From: Pyricularia pennisetigena
Taxonomy: Eukaryota; Ascomycota; Sordariomycetes; Magnaporthales; Pyriculariaceae
Direction of reading: 5' to 3'
Length of the DNA stretch: 64,000 nt
Assembly (NCBI RefSeq): GCF_004337985.1
Contig: NC_043741.1
Span: forward strand, 4,192,140-4,256,139
Below the pieces are notes generated by a model. The model saw only the letters and a list, made by a program, of their open reading frames with translations, had not been told where the DNA came from and searched no databases. A program made the translations under genes and the position numbers. This document shows, piece by piece, positions 33,099 through 45,883 of the stretch (positions within the stretch are counted from its first letter, which is position 1; the number at the start of each line of letters is the position of its first letter).

Positions 33099-36080
33099 AT
33101 GGACGATGATGGCAAGTCGAAAGTGCACCTGGTCGACAAGGAGGACAGAACTGAGCCGGAGGTGAACGGAAACGGCATCATCAAGATGGAGACCCAGAAT
33201 TCTGCGACTGATTCGGCGCAACGGTCGCGGTCGTCGAGCTCTATGCCGAGGGACGGTGAATCTAAGGCGGTCGAAGACAACAAGATTTCACCTCGAAATA
33301 CCTCCGACGCGAAATCGACGCGCAAGAACACCCAGCAACTACCAATACGGACCTCAAAACTTTTTAGCCATCTCACAGATGTCACGGAGGAGGCGAGCCG
33401 CGGCTTCGCTATCCTTAGCGACTGCGTATACGCCTCCAAAGCGCTGGGAAATTCAGGCCAGGAAACACTAGATTGTGACTGCGAAGAGGATTGGCGTATG
33501 TTGTCCCCATCGATGCATTGTGACTTTATGGGAATACGCTGACGTGCAGATCACCAGGCGACGGCCTCAACCATGCATGCTCGGAAGATTCGGACTGCAT
33601 CAATCGCGTCACGAAGATTGAATGTGTTAGTGGAAACTGTGGCGACGGGTGTCAAAACCAAAGGTTTCAACGAAAACAGTATGCCAACGTTTCAGTCATC
33701 AAGACAGAAAATAAGGGCTACGGACTGAGAGCAGATGCCGATCTCGAACCTAATGATTTCGTTTTCGAATACATCGGCGAGGTTATAGGTGAGGAGCTCT
33801 TCCGCAGCCGCCTCATGAAGTACGACACGCAGCGCCTTGAGCATTTCTACTTCATGTCCTTGACCAGGACGGAATACGTCGACGCCACCAAAAAGGGTAA
33901 TCTCGGTCGCTTTTGCAACCATTCTTGCAACCCTAACTGCTATGTCGACAAATGGGTGGTGGGCGACAAGCTCCGCATGGGCATTTTTGCTCTGCGCGCC
34001 ATCAAGGCTGGGGAGGAGCTCTGTTTCAATTACAACGTTGATCGTTACGGCGCCAACCCGCAGCGATGTTACTGCGGCGAGTCAAACTGCAGCGGGATCC
34101 TGGGTGGCAAGACTCAGACCGAGCGAACCACCAAGCTCCCTCTGGCCATGATCGAGGCTCTGGGTATTGATGACGGAGACCACTGGGAGTCGAGCGTGAA
34201 GAAGCCACGAAAGAAGAAGGCTGGCGAAAGCGAAGAGGAATATGTCGGCAGTATCCAACCTCGAAAGCTGGAGGATGGCGAGGTGGGTGTGGTCATGTCT
34301 ACGCTGCGTTCTTGCAAGGAGAAATGGGTCGCCACCAAACTTCTGCACCGCATCCTCGCTGTGGAGGAGGAACGCGTTTTGAACCGCGTTGTCAAATTCC
34401 ACGGGTACGAGTACTTGAAAACGACTTTGAACACCTTCAAGGACGACAATGAAGTCGTCTTCCAGGTCCTCAGCATCCTGTACAAGTTACCGCGCGTAAC
34501 CCGAAACAAGATAGACGATTCCAACATCGAGCCGCTTATCACGGAACTGAGCAATTCTCAACATGAAGAGATAGCAGCCGAGTCGAAGAAACTACTCGAG
34601 GTGTGGAAGACACTGCAGGTCGGTTACAGAATCCCGCGCGCCAAGGCCGACCGAAGCGCTCGGGATAATGCCGGCTCGTTCTTTGACGACCGCCGGCAGC
34701 AGGCGCGGGAAGCTGCCTCTGCACCACTGCCAAGGGCACCATCCCCTGTGCGCAATGCGCCAACAGGGCCTAGGAGCAATATGCCACAGCGTAACCCTCA
34801 TTACGTACCACCCAGGCGCAAGTACCCGCCACAACCTCCCCGGGATGCTCCTGCACTACCGTCCGGGTGGCGTTCGGCAATTGATCAACGGACGGGCCGA
34901 CAATATTATTGGGAAACCGCAAATCCTGACAAGAAATCGTGGGTCCGCCCGACTGCTGAGATGGCAAAGGCCAGCGCCGCCCTACAGGCCCAGAAGATCC
35001 AAGACATCATCAACCAGTGTGCCCAACCAACGCCGAAACCAATCTCTGCTGCGCACACGCCTCAACCCGTAGGCACACCCGTGGCGGAACCCAAGAGGGA
35101 AACTTGGCGATCATGGCCTGTTGATAAACAAAGAAGACTCTACGAGAACACGGTATGCATACCTTTTGGCTCCTTGTGTTGTTTCTGTTGCCGATGTATT
35201 TTCCAAGGGTGTTGGGTGGCTGACGATGTGCTAGATTTTCCCTCACATAAAATATGTGGCCGACAAATATTACAAAAGGCTACCCAAAGAGGATCTGAAA
35301 AAGTTTGTCAAGGATGTAAACAAGACGTTGGCGGCGTCAGACTACAAGCATGGCAGAGTCAAAGATCCCAGCAAGGTCGAGGAGAAGCAGCAAAGCAAAA
35401 TCAGGAAATATACCCGGGATTTCCTCGATAAGGCGGTGAGGAAGCATGAGCTACGGCAGGCGGAAAAGGCCAGCTCCAACAGCAAAAAGCTTGAAGATGA
35501 ACATGGGGAGCCGTCTGGATCTGCATTTTCAGGTGAAGCAGAAGACACCAAGACATCGCCACCAAGCGCCGATGCCGGTGTACAAAGTACCAATGACAGT
35601 GCTCCAAGGTCGGTGGACAGCCCAGACTCGTCGGCCACGGACCTGAAACGCAAACGTGGCGAAAGCCACGATGTTGAGAATGTGGAAGCCGCAGCGGCCG
35701 ATTTGACGCCAGGTTATACACCGTTGGCCAAGAGAGTGAAAGAGACAGACGTAGAGGAGCCAAGCCCTCCTCCGCCACCACCGACGCCGCCGCCCCTCGA
35801 TGAACTGGACGATGCCGTCATGATCGAGGAGGCCACAGAGGGCCGGCGCTTGCGAGAACACGAGGATGAGCTCAGACTTGAAAATGAAGAGGCGCACCGA
35901 TTGCAGCAGGTTGCAGTGGAGCAAAAGAGGCTGCGGGAGCATGAGGAGGCGCTGGAGCGGGAGAATCAGGAGACATTGCTTGCACTACAGACAGACCAGC
36001 GCGGCTCCGAGCCGGACGGAGACACACCGATGACCAACAACAATGTCAATGGCACAAAGATGGGAACAGTGATGGTTTGA
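33099..36080 (+). CDS. SET2: histone H3-K36 methyltransferase SET2
   Basis: SET2 travels with elongating RNA polymerase II and methylates histone H3 Lys36, which suppresses cryptic transcription. Three exons: 33099-33495, 33558-35152 and 35235-36080; 945 residues, within the fungal range. Order: disordered N-terminus; Cys-rich AWS domain (about 125-180, [20 protein letters not shown]); SET domain with [17 protein letters not shown] near 250-266 and [14 protein letters not shown]; post-SET ([10 protein letters not shown], ~300-310); a helical TFIIS-like/SET2 autoinhibitory region (~360-460); a WW domain (~565-600, [20 protein letters not shown]); and the SRI domain (~650-745, [20 protein letters not shown]) that binds the phosphorylated polymerase tail. 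The C-terminal Glu/Arg coiled coil repeats LREHE twice. The acceptor CACCAG at 33552-33557 was chosen because it yields WRDGLNHAC; the earlier GCAG breaks frame. All catalytic motifs look intact. Confidence 0.96.
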
Positions 36081-36772
36081 GCAACGTATGGTTGCCGACG
36101 CCTGGCGAGTTGGTCGATATACGCTGCATCAGGTCGGTGAGGGCGCGATCTGGTTCCTTGATGGTCAGCCAAGTCCTTGATCAAAACACTAAAAACAGAA
36201 CAAGAAATTCTCAAAACACAAATCGAGGCTTCCAATCTCTGCATCTTGTTTGTCGAATTACTACACCCTGCGACTTGTCGAACAAAATCGGTGAGAAAAA
36301 AATCATCTGCTATTTTTGAGAACCAGGTGCAACGCTTATGAGGCCCATATGTTTTCGAAGCTTAAGATTGACAGAAATCCTCACCAAGAGACGACTAATG
36401 CTGAAAGCTGAAATGAACACGCCCTACTCCCAAAAAGCGACGACGTTTCTTTTCCATGTAAAGAGTTGTCTGACCTGCTCCCTGGACAGAAAACACATGT
36501 GTCTTTTATGTTTTACCCCTCCCATGCTCACTCAATGCATTGACTCTGATAGATTCCATAGCACACCTTGAAAATACCGCTCACATGAGACCGCATTCTA
36601 CGAAATCGAGAAAGGGGCAAGGCATGAAAAAAAAAAAAAAAAAAAAAAAAAAAAACGAGCAATCATAAATAAACCCATATCCAACAACAAAGTTGCCACA
36701 GTCCCGCAACCATGAAACAAAACTCCTAACAAGCAAAAAAACAAAAACAAAACCCTTTTTTTTTTTACGTTG
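36081..36772. other. convergent intergenic region, SET2 / GABA transaminase
   Basis: Short spacer between the 3' ends of SET2 and the GABA transaminase gene. Contains A29 at 36627-36655 and nothing that looks coding. Confidence 0.7.
36627..36655. repeat. A29 homopolymer
   Basis: Run of 29 A, 117 bases beyond the GABA transaminase stop codon. Confidence 0.9.
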
Positions 36773-38361
36773 TTACCATGACGTCACAATCTTCTCCAGG
36801 GCTTCGAGCAGGATGTCGGCATGCTTCTCCTGGAATATCAGCATGGGTCGCAACCTCACGGCCGAGGCGCCGCTGCCGCCAATGTTGATGCCGAAGGACT
36901 TGGCCCTCTTGAGGAACTCGTCGCGGCGGGGGTTGTCAAAGGCGATGAAAGTACCCTGGCCTTTGCCGCGCAGGTTCTGGAACTCGGTCGGGTACTTTTC
37001 GGCCAGGCGCTCGAGGTTAGCAAAGAGGTAGTCGCCGACGCGGGCCGTGTTGGCAACCAGGTCCAGCCTCTCGATCTCCTCGATGATAGCCCGGAAGATG
37101 ATGGCCCTGGCCGGGTCGCCCATCCACGTGTTGAACTGCCTGTAGGGCAGGTTGGGCCTCAGGTCCGGGTTGCCAAAGTAGTAGCCGGCCGTCTGGGCCT
37201 TCTTGGAGAAGGTCACCATGTCGGGCGGGCTCGACAGGTTCCAGTGATCGTGGGCCCAGAAGCGTCCTGTGGCACCAACGCCCGTCTGCACCTCGTCCAC
37301 AATCAGCAACACGTCGTGCTTCTTGGTAATATCGCGCAGTCCCTGGAAAAATGAGGGCGAGGCGTGGTTGTCGCCGCCCTCAGACTGGATAGGCTCCACA
37401 ATAACGGCGCAAGGCGGCTTGGGGTAGTTGAGGATTAGGTCCTCGACCTCGGCGAGAGCGGCCTGTTCGGCCGCCTTGTTCTCGGCCGCGTGCTCCTCAA
37501 GGGGGTACTTGAGCAGTGGGAATGTGGCCTGGGGCCAGTCGAAGGCGGGAATGTCGAGCTTGTGGATGGGCTTCGACCGCGTGGTCGAGAGGGAGCCAAA
37601 GAGGCGGCCGTGGAAGCCGGTCTTGAAGGACAGGATTGAGAGCTCCTGCGAAGCACCGGGGGACCTGTTCAGCATCGAAGTGCGCAGCTCCTCCTCGGTA
37701 AAGGGAACGTCACGTCCGCCACGCTCCTTCTGCCGCCTGTACATAAAGGCAGCCTTGTATGCAGTCTCGTTGGCGTCGGAACCTGCCATGGCGGTGAAAA
37801 CCTGATCAAGACCCTTGGGGGCGACTTTAAGGATGCCCGACTTGAGGACGTTAGTCCAGTCGTGGGGTGGGAAGTTGCCCAGGGCTGGGCGGTTGACCAA
37901 ACCCTGGAGCATCTCAGGGCTGCGTGAAGCTTCCAGGAGAGCGGGGTTGTTGTATCCGATTGGGATAGAGGCAATTTGGGCATAGCTGTGACTGGCAGTC
38001 AGTACAATGAATGCTCATGCGTATGGAGCAACAGGCAGTGGGGTTGGTCCATAGCTTACACATCGAGCAGCACGTTTCCATCGGGGTCAACGATGTAGTT
38101 GCCAGAACTGTTTGGGTAGTCTGTGAGCATGTTCAGACTGCGCGTGTCAAACACCTCATCCAACTCTTTGATGGCGGCTTGGGCCTTGGGACCGGGAATC
38201 TCGGTCTTGACTGACGGGCCCTCGGGCTCAGAGTAGAAGGAAGACTTGGAGTGGGCGAGTCTTGTGAGAGCCCTGGGTGCCAATGCCGGCCTGGCCAAGG
38301 AACGGCTGCATGGCCTGGCGAGGGTGCGCAGCAGCGCGCTGCCCCGAGCGACTGAGGCCAT
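36773..38361 (-). CDS. mitochondrial 4-aminobutyrate aminotransferase
   Basis: Class III PLP aminotransferase (UGA1/GatA type) that converts GABA plus 2-oxoglutarate to succinic semialdehyde plus glutamate, the first step of the GABA shunt. Two minus-strand exons, 38060-38361 and 36773-37985, with a 74-nt intron; 504 residues. The first 40 residues are Arg/Ala/Leu-rich without acids (MASVARGSALLRTLARPCSR), a mitochondrial presequence. Motifs: IGYNNPALL early, AMAGSDANETAYKAAFMYRR (cofactor phosphate region), GFHGRLFGSLSTTRSKPIHK, the PLP-binding aspartate in LLIVDEVQTGVGATGRFWAH, and the Schiff-base lysine in VTFSKKAQTAGYY near residue 362. The length and C-terminus match fungal homologues. 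ATG 38361 is preferred to the in-frame 38424, because it starts the presequence cleanly. Catalytic residues appear intact. Confidence 0.96.
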
Positions 38362-39963
38362 TTTGCGTGTGTTGTCGTTGCGGGTGGTGGCGTCTCTGCA
38401 GACTATTTGTGCCCGCCCAACCAAGCTAGGTAGGTAAGGTAATAGGGCTCCGGTGTGTGTTAACTGCCGGATATTTATTGTCGGTTAATCAATGTTTTAG
38501 ACCAAGTGGGTTCGTAAGAAGCAGCAAAAGGAGACAGATGATGGTGTCGTGACGTAGAATGAGAACAAACGAAGAGTGCGATAAAGAGGGACAGTGAAGT
38601 GAGGGATTGTACACGGAAAACGGCGGCTCAAGAATTGTCGTAAATGTTGTGCAAGTGAAAGCCGAGCTCGGGGGAGCTCCAACAAGAAGGCGGGGGAAGA
38701 CCTGTAAACAATGGCCACTTACAGTTGGGAAGCTACGTCACAGTCGTGGGGTGGAGAGAGAGGACACAAGACGAGGGTTTATAACGGAAGAATAAAAAAA
38801 AAGGCGCAAACAACGAATCGTTCCAGTCTCTGCCAACAAGATGGAAGAACTACAGACTCCCAAGGAGATTTTCAATGTCCAAGATGAATTGTAATAGACG
38901 ATGAACGGCGAGTGGGAGGAGGAATGCAGGCTCGTTTTGTACTTGACTAGGGTGGAGTCGAAGCCCCAGAGTCGGTGCATGAGATGGGAGCATCAAGCTC
39001 TGTCAAACCGGGGTCCAGGGACGTCGCCTTACCGGTTTAGGTATGTCCATGCGAAAAGTCAGCACACACCAGAAGTGCCGACCTCGCACCGTCGCGGCAA
39101 GGCACCACCGCAATGTGAGCTGAACCGGACCAACCCCTGCGGTATTTTGTTCGCCCGTTTCCTTAATTACACGGAAAACCGGAGGAAGGAAAAAAATACA
39201 AGGTAATCTCCTTGAACAGAGACCAAGATAACAAGTACGCATATGGGCAAGAGTCAGTAAAAAGCCTATCTGTGACAGCCACAAGAAACATGTAGGCGAT
39301 CGCGGCCGAATGCTGTTTTTGATTGCAGTAATTATTAACCAACAAACGACTTTGAATTAATCTTTGTGTTCTTTCTAGTGGCCATCGCTCTAAGAAGCGG
39401 GCTGCGCTGTAGAAATGTACTGTTAATTCCATCACAGCACCAGCGAAAACACACCATGCGTAATTCGGGCGTCTTTTACTAACAAAAATGAAAACCAAAA
39501 AAAAATCAAAAAAAAAAAAATCATAAAATCAAAACAAGAACAAAAATAGCATGTGTTTGTGTGCGTGCATTTCCTTCCTTGTCAAGCACGCTGCCAAAAA
39601 AAAAAAAAAAGAGAGAGAAAAAAGAGGCCAGAATCCTCAATACCCACCAAACGCCAGTCCCTATATAGAATAAAATAACATCCCTCGAAACCCCGATTCG
39701 AATCCCGAACGAATAACAAAGTACACTAAACATATCAGTGGATTAATAAATGGTGCTCGAAGAGAATAATTGCGAGTGATGGGTGGAGAAAAAAAAAAAG
39801 ATCAAAAAAGACCAGAGTTGATCTAGCGGCAGAAAACACGGTTTCGCTCAGAGATCCAGCATATCGAGGTAGACTGTGCGTTGCGAATAGGGCTGGTTCC
39901 AAGGTGGCCGGTCGGCTGGCTGATTTGCTTGCCACTGGCGAAAACGGTGCTCGACGTCCATGC
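38362..39963. other. intergenic region between GABA transaminase and CBF1
   Basis: Contains the GABA transaminase promoter with TAGGTAGGTAAGGTA at 38430-38444, and the CBF1 3' flank, which is AT-rich with several A runs (39510, 39597, 39790). No gene seen. Confidence 0.6.
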
Positions 39964-40958
39964 CTAGCTAGTGGCGCCCGTTTCCTCCTTGGGTTCTGGA
40001 GACAAACCGGCGGCCTGCGCTACCCGCTTCCAGCTTTCGAGCTCCCCGTACAGACGCTCACATTCAGTCTTCAGCTTGTCATTTGACTGGCTTAGTTCTG
40101 CAATGGCTTGCTCCGTCAGGAGCTTCTCCAGTGTCCATTTTTCGATATTTTGCGTCTCGTTGTCCTTGAGCTGTGTTATGAACGCAACGCTGCGCTGGAG
40201 AATTGAGCCCTTGTTCTTCTCACAGCCAGGAACAATCTTGGCGAGCTCGTTGATGCCTTCATTGATGGTTTCCCTGCGACGGCGCTCGACTGAAAGTGAT
40301 TGTTAACTCCTGCGGTAGAAACATGGCAACATACAGACACGTGGCATAGATACACACCTTCCTTGTGGTTGTCTTTACGCAGCTTGTGCCATTCCTCGGA
40401 ACCGACGGCTGGCTTTTGGGGACCATTCCTCTGCTGCAATTGATTGAACTGCGACTGCTGCATGTCTTCCATTGGCGACTCCATTGGTAACCCATCGGGC
40501 GTGACGCCAAACGAGTTGTCATTGTGCTCCGTATCGGCCCCTACCTGGGCGGCAAACGTCTCCTCGGTTGTTTGAGGGACATGGAGAGTCGGATACATGG
40601 ATCCAAGCGCTGCCGCTGCGGTGCTAGAGGCATTGGCAGGGTCAGATACATCGCCATGATCGACTGTGGCTTGTTGAAGAGCCGAGAAGTCGTCCGCGTT
40701 GATGTTGTCAGACCCAGGCTGGGGAGCCGAAGCCCCAATGGCGCTATCCATATAGAGCTGTCCTGATGGATCTTCAGCGACAGGGACAGGGACAGGGACA
40801 GGAACATTGTTGGGTGCGGCGACAGCGCCCCTTTTGGAGCGGCGCGAGTCCGGTGAAGCTGACTCTGAGGCTCGCTTCCGCTTCTGGGTTGGCGATGAAG
40901 GTAAGGGAGCTTCAGCCTTGAGGCTTGGCTGTTCCATAGGTTGAGCTACCTCTGCCAT
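39964..40958 (-). CDS. CBF1: bHLH centromere/promoter-binding factor CBF1
   Basis: CBF1 is a basic helix-loop-helix protein that binds CACGTG-type E-boxes; in yeast it acts at centromeres and on methionine-pathway promoters. Two minus-strand exons, 40358-40958 and 39964-40289, with a 68-nt intron; 308 residues. The N-terminal 180 residues are disordered, with a basic cluster (TQKRKRASES, SRRSKRGAV) and a PVPVPVPV repeat. The bHLH starts at the splice junction: KLRKDNHKE, then VERRRRETINEGINELAKIV, then CEKNKGSILQRSVAFITQLK, keeping the His/Glu/Arg residues that read the E-box. A leucine-rich dimerisation helix follows (TLEKLLTEQAIAELSQSNDK), and the protein ends EPKEETGATS. The intron inside the basic region makes the splice model certain. 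The targets in this organism are unknown. Confidence 0.93.
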
Positions 40959-43616
40959 TTTTTGGTTGCCAAGTAACAGACAGATAAAGACGAGAGCGCG
41001 CGCGTGCGCTTGGGATGTTTGAAATCCGAGTTCACCTCTTCTGGAACAGGAATTATGGCTGCTAAGATTTTGTTAGTTTCTTGAACCTCTGTTGAAGATT
41101 TGCATTGTGATGGCGCAGTGAGAAGCGAGCGAGTGTGTTCTCAAAGTGGGTCATGCCGAGCCTATAGGCGTGAGGTCGCGGAAGAAAGACCCTTGTTGTA
41201 GACGCGTCGAATGTGGTCCAGGCAGGTGGGCAAAAGACTACCTCACTCGATGGTGCTGTCCTGTTTTCCTTGACCGCAGAGAGTATGATGCATCCGCAGT
41301 ACAAAGTGTCAAGTGAGAGAGCGGGCAACAAGCAAGCACTTGCTGCTGGTTGAAACCAATCGGTATAGTGGATATAGATGAATGTTCCATTGGATTCCTC
41401 ATGGTGCGTTTCCCATTAAATGTAGCCTTTCATTAAGCTAACGGAACGCGCCGAATTCGCTGCGACAATTGGCCGGTTGCTGTACGTCCTCCATGAGAAG
41501 ACTTGCCAGCAATCCAACATTTTCGGGCGAGCCCAAAGAAATTCCAAGATACGAGCATTGTAGAAAGAAACTCATTGCTTGCGCGCGGTCCCAAGTCGAC
41601 AAGCGCCAACAGAGCCCCCAAAGGAGTAGCAATCCATGAACAACAACCGGGGAAGTGATGATAGCGGCTTTGCGTTGATCCAGTGCAGGCCTAAATGCCG
41701 ACATCAAAGGGACCATTGGTGGACATCTTATTGCGTGTTTGAATCGAGAAAAACGGGGAACAGGCCAAGTCGATAATATAAATGAATGGGCTAACCCATA
41801 AGAACGTACCTTGGTCATGTGCTTTGCGGGTGTTGGGAGCGTCCAGCGAATTGAATGACTTGACGATGTTGGTCGCGGCACGTGTTTTCCTTAAGAAAGG
41901 ATGGATCCTTGGGTGGCAGACGGCAGATCACGAATCCACGAACGACATGCCGTATGAAGAAAAAAAAAGTAGTTGGAAGCAGAGATGCTTTGAAAGGACG
42001 AGAGACTGATAAGATTTTTTTTTTTTTTTTTTTAATAAAGAACAACAAATCAAATCAAGTTGGGACACAACTCGGATCTTGTCCAAAAGTGCAGCTGCCT
42101 TGCCTCTCTAGAGAGCACGCGTGAAGGAAGGAAAGAAGGTCAGCTGATTCGGAGAAGGGGCGGACCACGTGAATTAAAGGAAAAGCGAACGAGAGAAAGC
42201 TTTCGGGTGGCTTGGGTGGGGCACAGTAGGCCAATCACATGCGGGCACTTTTTCACCCTCCATCCTTCTGCTGATGGCGCACGGGCCAATTGCCGTGTCA
42301 AATGTCTGATCGGAACAAGGCTAATTGCATCAGATGCGTGACAATGTCTTGCAGCTGATAGCTGGAGACTACACCCTATAGGTAGGAGATGGAGGGGTTA
42401 TCATGTCTCGAGCTGCTTCTTTGCATTGGTTCGCAGCGCTAATATGCACTAGCTGTTTTTTTATTTTGTTTTCTTCATCTAGAGGCAGCTTGAACATGCA
42501 TACACCACCATTTCAGACAGATCAGTAGAGATTGTGTCAATTAGGCGACGAATGAAGAATACATGCATTGTTTTTTTAGCGGGTGTGGTGGTTGCTGCCC
42601 GCTGTACTGTGCCTATATGTACAGTAAGTAGTTGTCACTTGTGCAAAATGAGCCTCGTTCGTAGTTAGTATTAACCCGATTTCGATCCCACCTTGCAAAC
42701 ATCTACAGGCAAGATTGCCGAGATGCGAGAGTGTGTGTGCTTACTAACGGTGCGACGACCGTATCGTCATTTGTACTTTCATTTCAATCTTCTTAAGCCA
42801 TCAATCATCCTATCTGATTAATTAGGTCTTTCAGGCTTCCTAACAATGCTTACACGCTGGCATCCCGTGTACTTAACTACCTAGAATCGTGATACTCCAA
42901 GTCGACGGTCGATCCTTTTACCATCCCAATAACTAGTCTAGCCGATGCGGTAAGAATGTGTTTGTGGTTACGAGACTGGACACGTGACAATAAAAGAGTT
43001 ACACGACTTTCGCTCTCGATACGATACTGTTGTTAAATGTGCCTAATTCATGGGTTAATAATTACCTATCTCTATCTACGTACTTCGTACAAAGATTGAA
43101 CAAGCGTCATGTGATGCTGCATGGACCAACGGTCGGTCTACTTTTACGTGATGATGCTACCTACAGTTGAACCAAAACAACAGTCGAGAACAATCAATTG
43201 AGCTCCATCCATCCCTGGCACGCCATTCGCTCCTCTACGAAGAAAAGCCCCTAATAACTAAATAGCAGTAATCGTATTGCGCAAGATCATCCAGCTTGCC
43301 AGTTACCTTCACATCTATCTCGCCGACGTCCATCTCCTAGCTCCAGTTCTTAGCGTGCCTCACTTCGTATATCCCCAGTCTTCAAGCTCCGCACTCTCTA
43401 TTGCACCCGGGTGTGTCGTTAGAAGAAGCCAAATGGTCGGCGGACTCCCGACTTTGGGTTACCAGTGTACTTGGGTACCTTTCTGACCTTACTTACCTAC
43501 AACCAAACAACAATCCCTTCGGTTGGGAGTTTCATTAGATGTCCGCCAACTCCCCCACCTAAGCTTCTTCCACTGCTCTACTACCCAGGCAGGTGTGCTT
43601 CAGAACAGTCAAGAAA
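40959..43616. other. divergent intergenic region between CBF1 and FYV10, 2.7 kb
   Basis: Holds the promoters of CBF1 and FYV10. A T run at 42016-42033 and a GGTACC/ACCTTACTTACCTAC cluster at 43474-43500 are visible, the latter about 120 bases upstream of FYV10. No supported gene; minus-strand frames at 41.4-42.0 kb look random. Confidence 0.55.
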
Positions 43617-45083
43617 ATGGCAGACCACCAAACAACCAAAATTGATAAATCAAATCATCTTCTTTTGGTACGTTCGCCCGCCCTATGACGTCGGTCAACG
43701 AAGCGTCCCACGGCAGTTCTTCTACCGACTGCAAATCGTTGTAATTCCCACTAACAAGCTCGCCTTCTGGTTGCCGCCCCCGCCAATCCTTGCAGGACCA
43801 AACCCTCCTTAGGCTGCCATACGATCTTATGCGCAAAAACTTTCGAAATGCCCACTTTGTCGTCGAACACGAGTCCAAAGCCGTCACCAAGCTGCTCAAG
43901 GACACGGCCACCGGCTCGCTAAAGGGCAAGCACTCATCCGACGATGTGCTAAAGAACATAGACGCCATGCTGGCCAAGGCCAAGGGCATCAAGCGCAAGT
44001 TGCAGGCATGCTCTGATGAGGAGGCCCGACTGTACCGGCAGCTCGGCGCCCGGATCAAGCACGTCGGCGAGGTGATGTCGATGGAGACGGTGGACGACGT
44101 GAGGTACGAGCAGTGGTCCAGGACGCGCCTCGACCGGCTGATCGTAGACTACATGCTCCGCCACGGCTACAACGAGAGCGCCTGTGCCCTAGCCGACGAT
44201 CGAGGCATACGTGATCTGGTCGACATCGATACATTTGTTCACATGAGCAGAATACAGGAAAGCCTGGCCAACAGGAGCGTGACGGAGGCACTGGCCTGGT
44301 GTCATGAGAACAAGAAGGAGCTCAGGAAGATCGATGTGAGTATTCAAACGGAAGCATGGGCTCGATAAAACATGAAAACAACTTACTCTATTTGCGTACG
44401 TGAGGATTTCCTATACTGACCTCGAGGCGTACATCTATCAGAGCAATCTTGAGTTCATGCTGCGGTTTCAACAATATATCGAGCTCGTACGCTCCCAGAC
44501 GTTGCCGAAAGTTCTCGAGGCCATCACGCACGCGAGAAAATACCTCATCCCCTTCAAGGGGACTTACCCACATGAGGTCAACCAGGCTGCCGGCCTACTG
44601 GCCTACCCGCCCGACCAGACAAGCGACTCGTACAGCGATCTGTGGGGCCAGGAGCGCTGGGAAATGCTGAGCACTCTATTCATCGAGACGCACCACCGCC
44701 TACTCTCCCTTCCATCATTCCCACTACTGCACATCGCCCTGTCGTCCGGGCTCTCGGCGCTCAAGACACCCGCCTGCCACACGGCCGGCGCCCGTGACTT
44801 GGCCGACACTCCCAACTCGGCCCCGGGAAACTCGTTGGACTCGTCCATGTGCCCAATTTGCTCGGCGGAGCTCAACGAGCTGGCCGAGAACGTGCCTTAT
44901 GCGCATCACAGCAAGAGCCACGTCGAACACGACCTCGTGCTCCTGCCAAACGACAGGGTGTACGGAAAGACGCGGCTCGAGGAGTACGCCAGGAAGTCGG
45001 GTCTGCCCCAGAATTGCGTCAAGGACCTCCGCACCGGAGAGATCTTCCCGGCCTCCAGCACAAAAAAGGTCTTTATCACGTGA
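43617..45083 (+). CDS. FYV10: GID/CTLH ubiquitin ligase subunit FYV10 (GID9)
   Basis: FYV10/Gid9 (MAEA in animals) is one of the two RING-type subunits of the GID/CTLH E3 ligase, known for degrading gluconeogenic enzymes when glucose returns. Three exons: 43617-43667, 43796-44335 and 44442-45083; 410 residues. The 17-residue first exon [17 protein letters not shown] joins [16 protein letters not shown], a fungal family signature. Then come a coiled coil, LisH ([20 protein letters not shown], ~110-140), CTLH ([20 protein letters not shown]), CRA ([15 protein letters not shown]...[13 protein letters not shown]), and a degenerate Gid-type RING at the end with CPIC, then [20 protein letters not shown] and [11 protein letters not shown]. 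The length and order match the family. It converges with CAF1. The first intron has a CTAAC branch site. Confidence 0.95.
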
Positions 45084-45883
45084 GACGCCTACAGAAGAGA
45101 AGGTGATCTGTGTATTTTTTTTTTATTTTTTTTTTTTTTTGTAATGCCTGGCTTGGCTTCCGTATCTATGCTTGGGTTGACTTACACAGGGTTCTTGTTT
45201 AAAGGAGTACCGGTGGACTTCGAGACGTCGGATCTTTCTCTCTTTTCTCTCTCTTTTCTTTGGGCTTTATGGAGATGGGTTTTATGGCGTACGGGTCAAG
45301 GGGAAAGCTCGGAGCGGCACTCAATCAGTTATATTCGTAAATCAGATCATCTCCAATGACACAGCGAGTTGAATTTCACAATTCTCCATTTGTTTCGTAT
45401 TGGGAGGCCGAGATCGCATACGAATGTCAGACTGGGCCCTGTGATGCGGCCACAACTCTTAGAAAATAAAAACCAAGAGAAAGCAGGGCCACGGAGAAGA
45501 AAGGTATACTTTTTATAGGACATAGGGCAAACGTGAGCAGAAGAGAAAAAAAAAAAAAAAAAAAAAGCCGGATACTACAGAAGACAACATCATACAAGCG
45601 GAGCGCATTCGCTCGAATCCATCATCACCAGCCTGCCCTGCCTGCCTTACGCATCCATCCCAATAATAACGCCGCCCCTTTCCATTCCCATTGCGTCCTG
45701 TTTTGACAGGTGTCTCCCAAAGGCCAATCCCTAAGATAGCGTTCAAAATCAGACGCTACTGTTGAAAAAAGAAATCATTCCATGTACAAAAGACTATAGG
45801 CTCCATGAACTACCACCGGTCAAGGAAATGCAACGTGGTTGCGCCACCAGTAAGTAGGTCATCAGGCGAACATTCAGCAGCTA
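45084..45883. other. intergenic region, FYV10 3' flank
   Basis: FYV10 3' flank with a T-rich run at 45115-45140 and A21 at 45546-45566. No gene seen; the next 430 bases hold the open frame after the CAF1 stop. Confidence 0.6.
45546..45566. repeat. A21 homopolymer
   Basis: Run of 21 A, about 320 bases beyond the second in-frame stop of the CAF1 transcript strand. Confidence 0.9.

Noticed and set aside
39685..39712. TTCGAATCC-like T-loop suggestive of a tRNA
   Set aside because: The flanking bases do not form a T-stem, and no acceptor or anticodon arm can be drawn.
41438..41881. 147-codon minus-strand frame
   Set aside because: No family features and no supporting splice sites; lies in the CBF1 upstream region.
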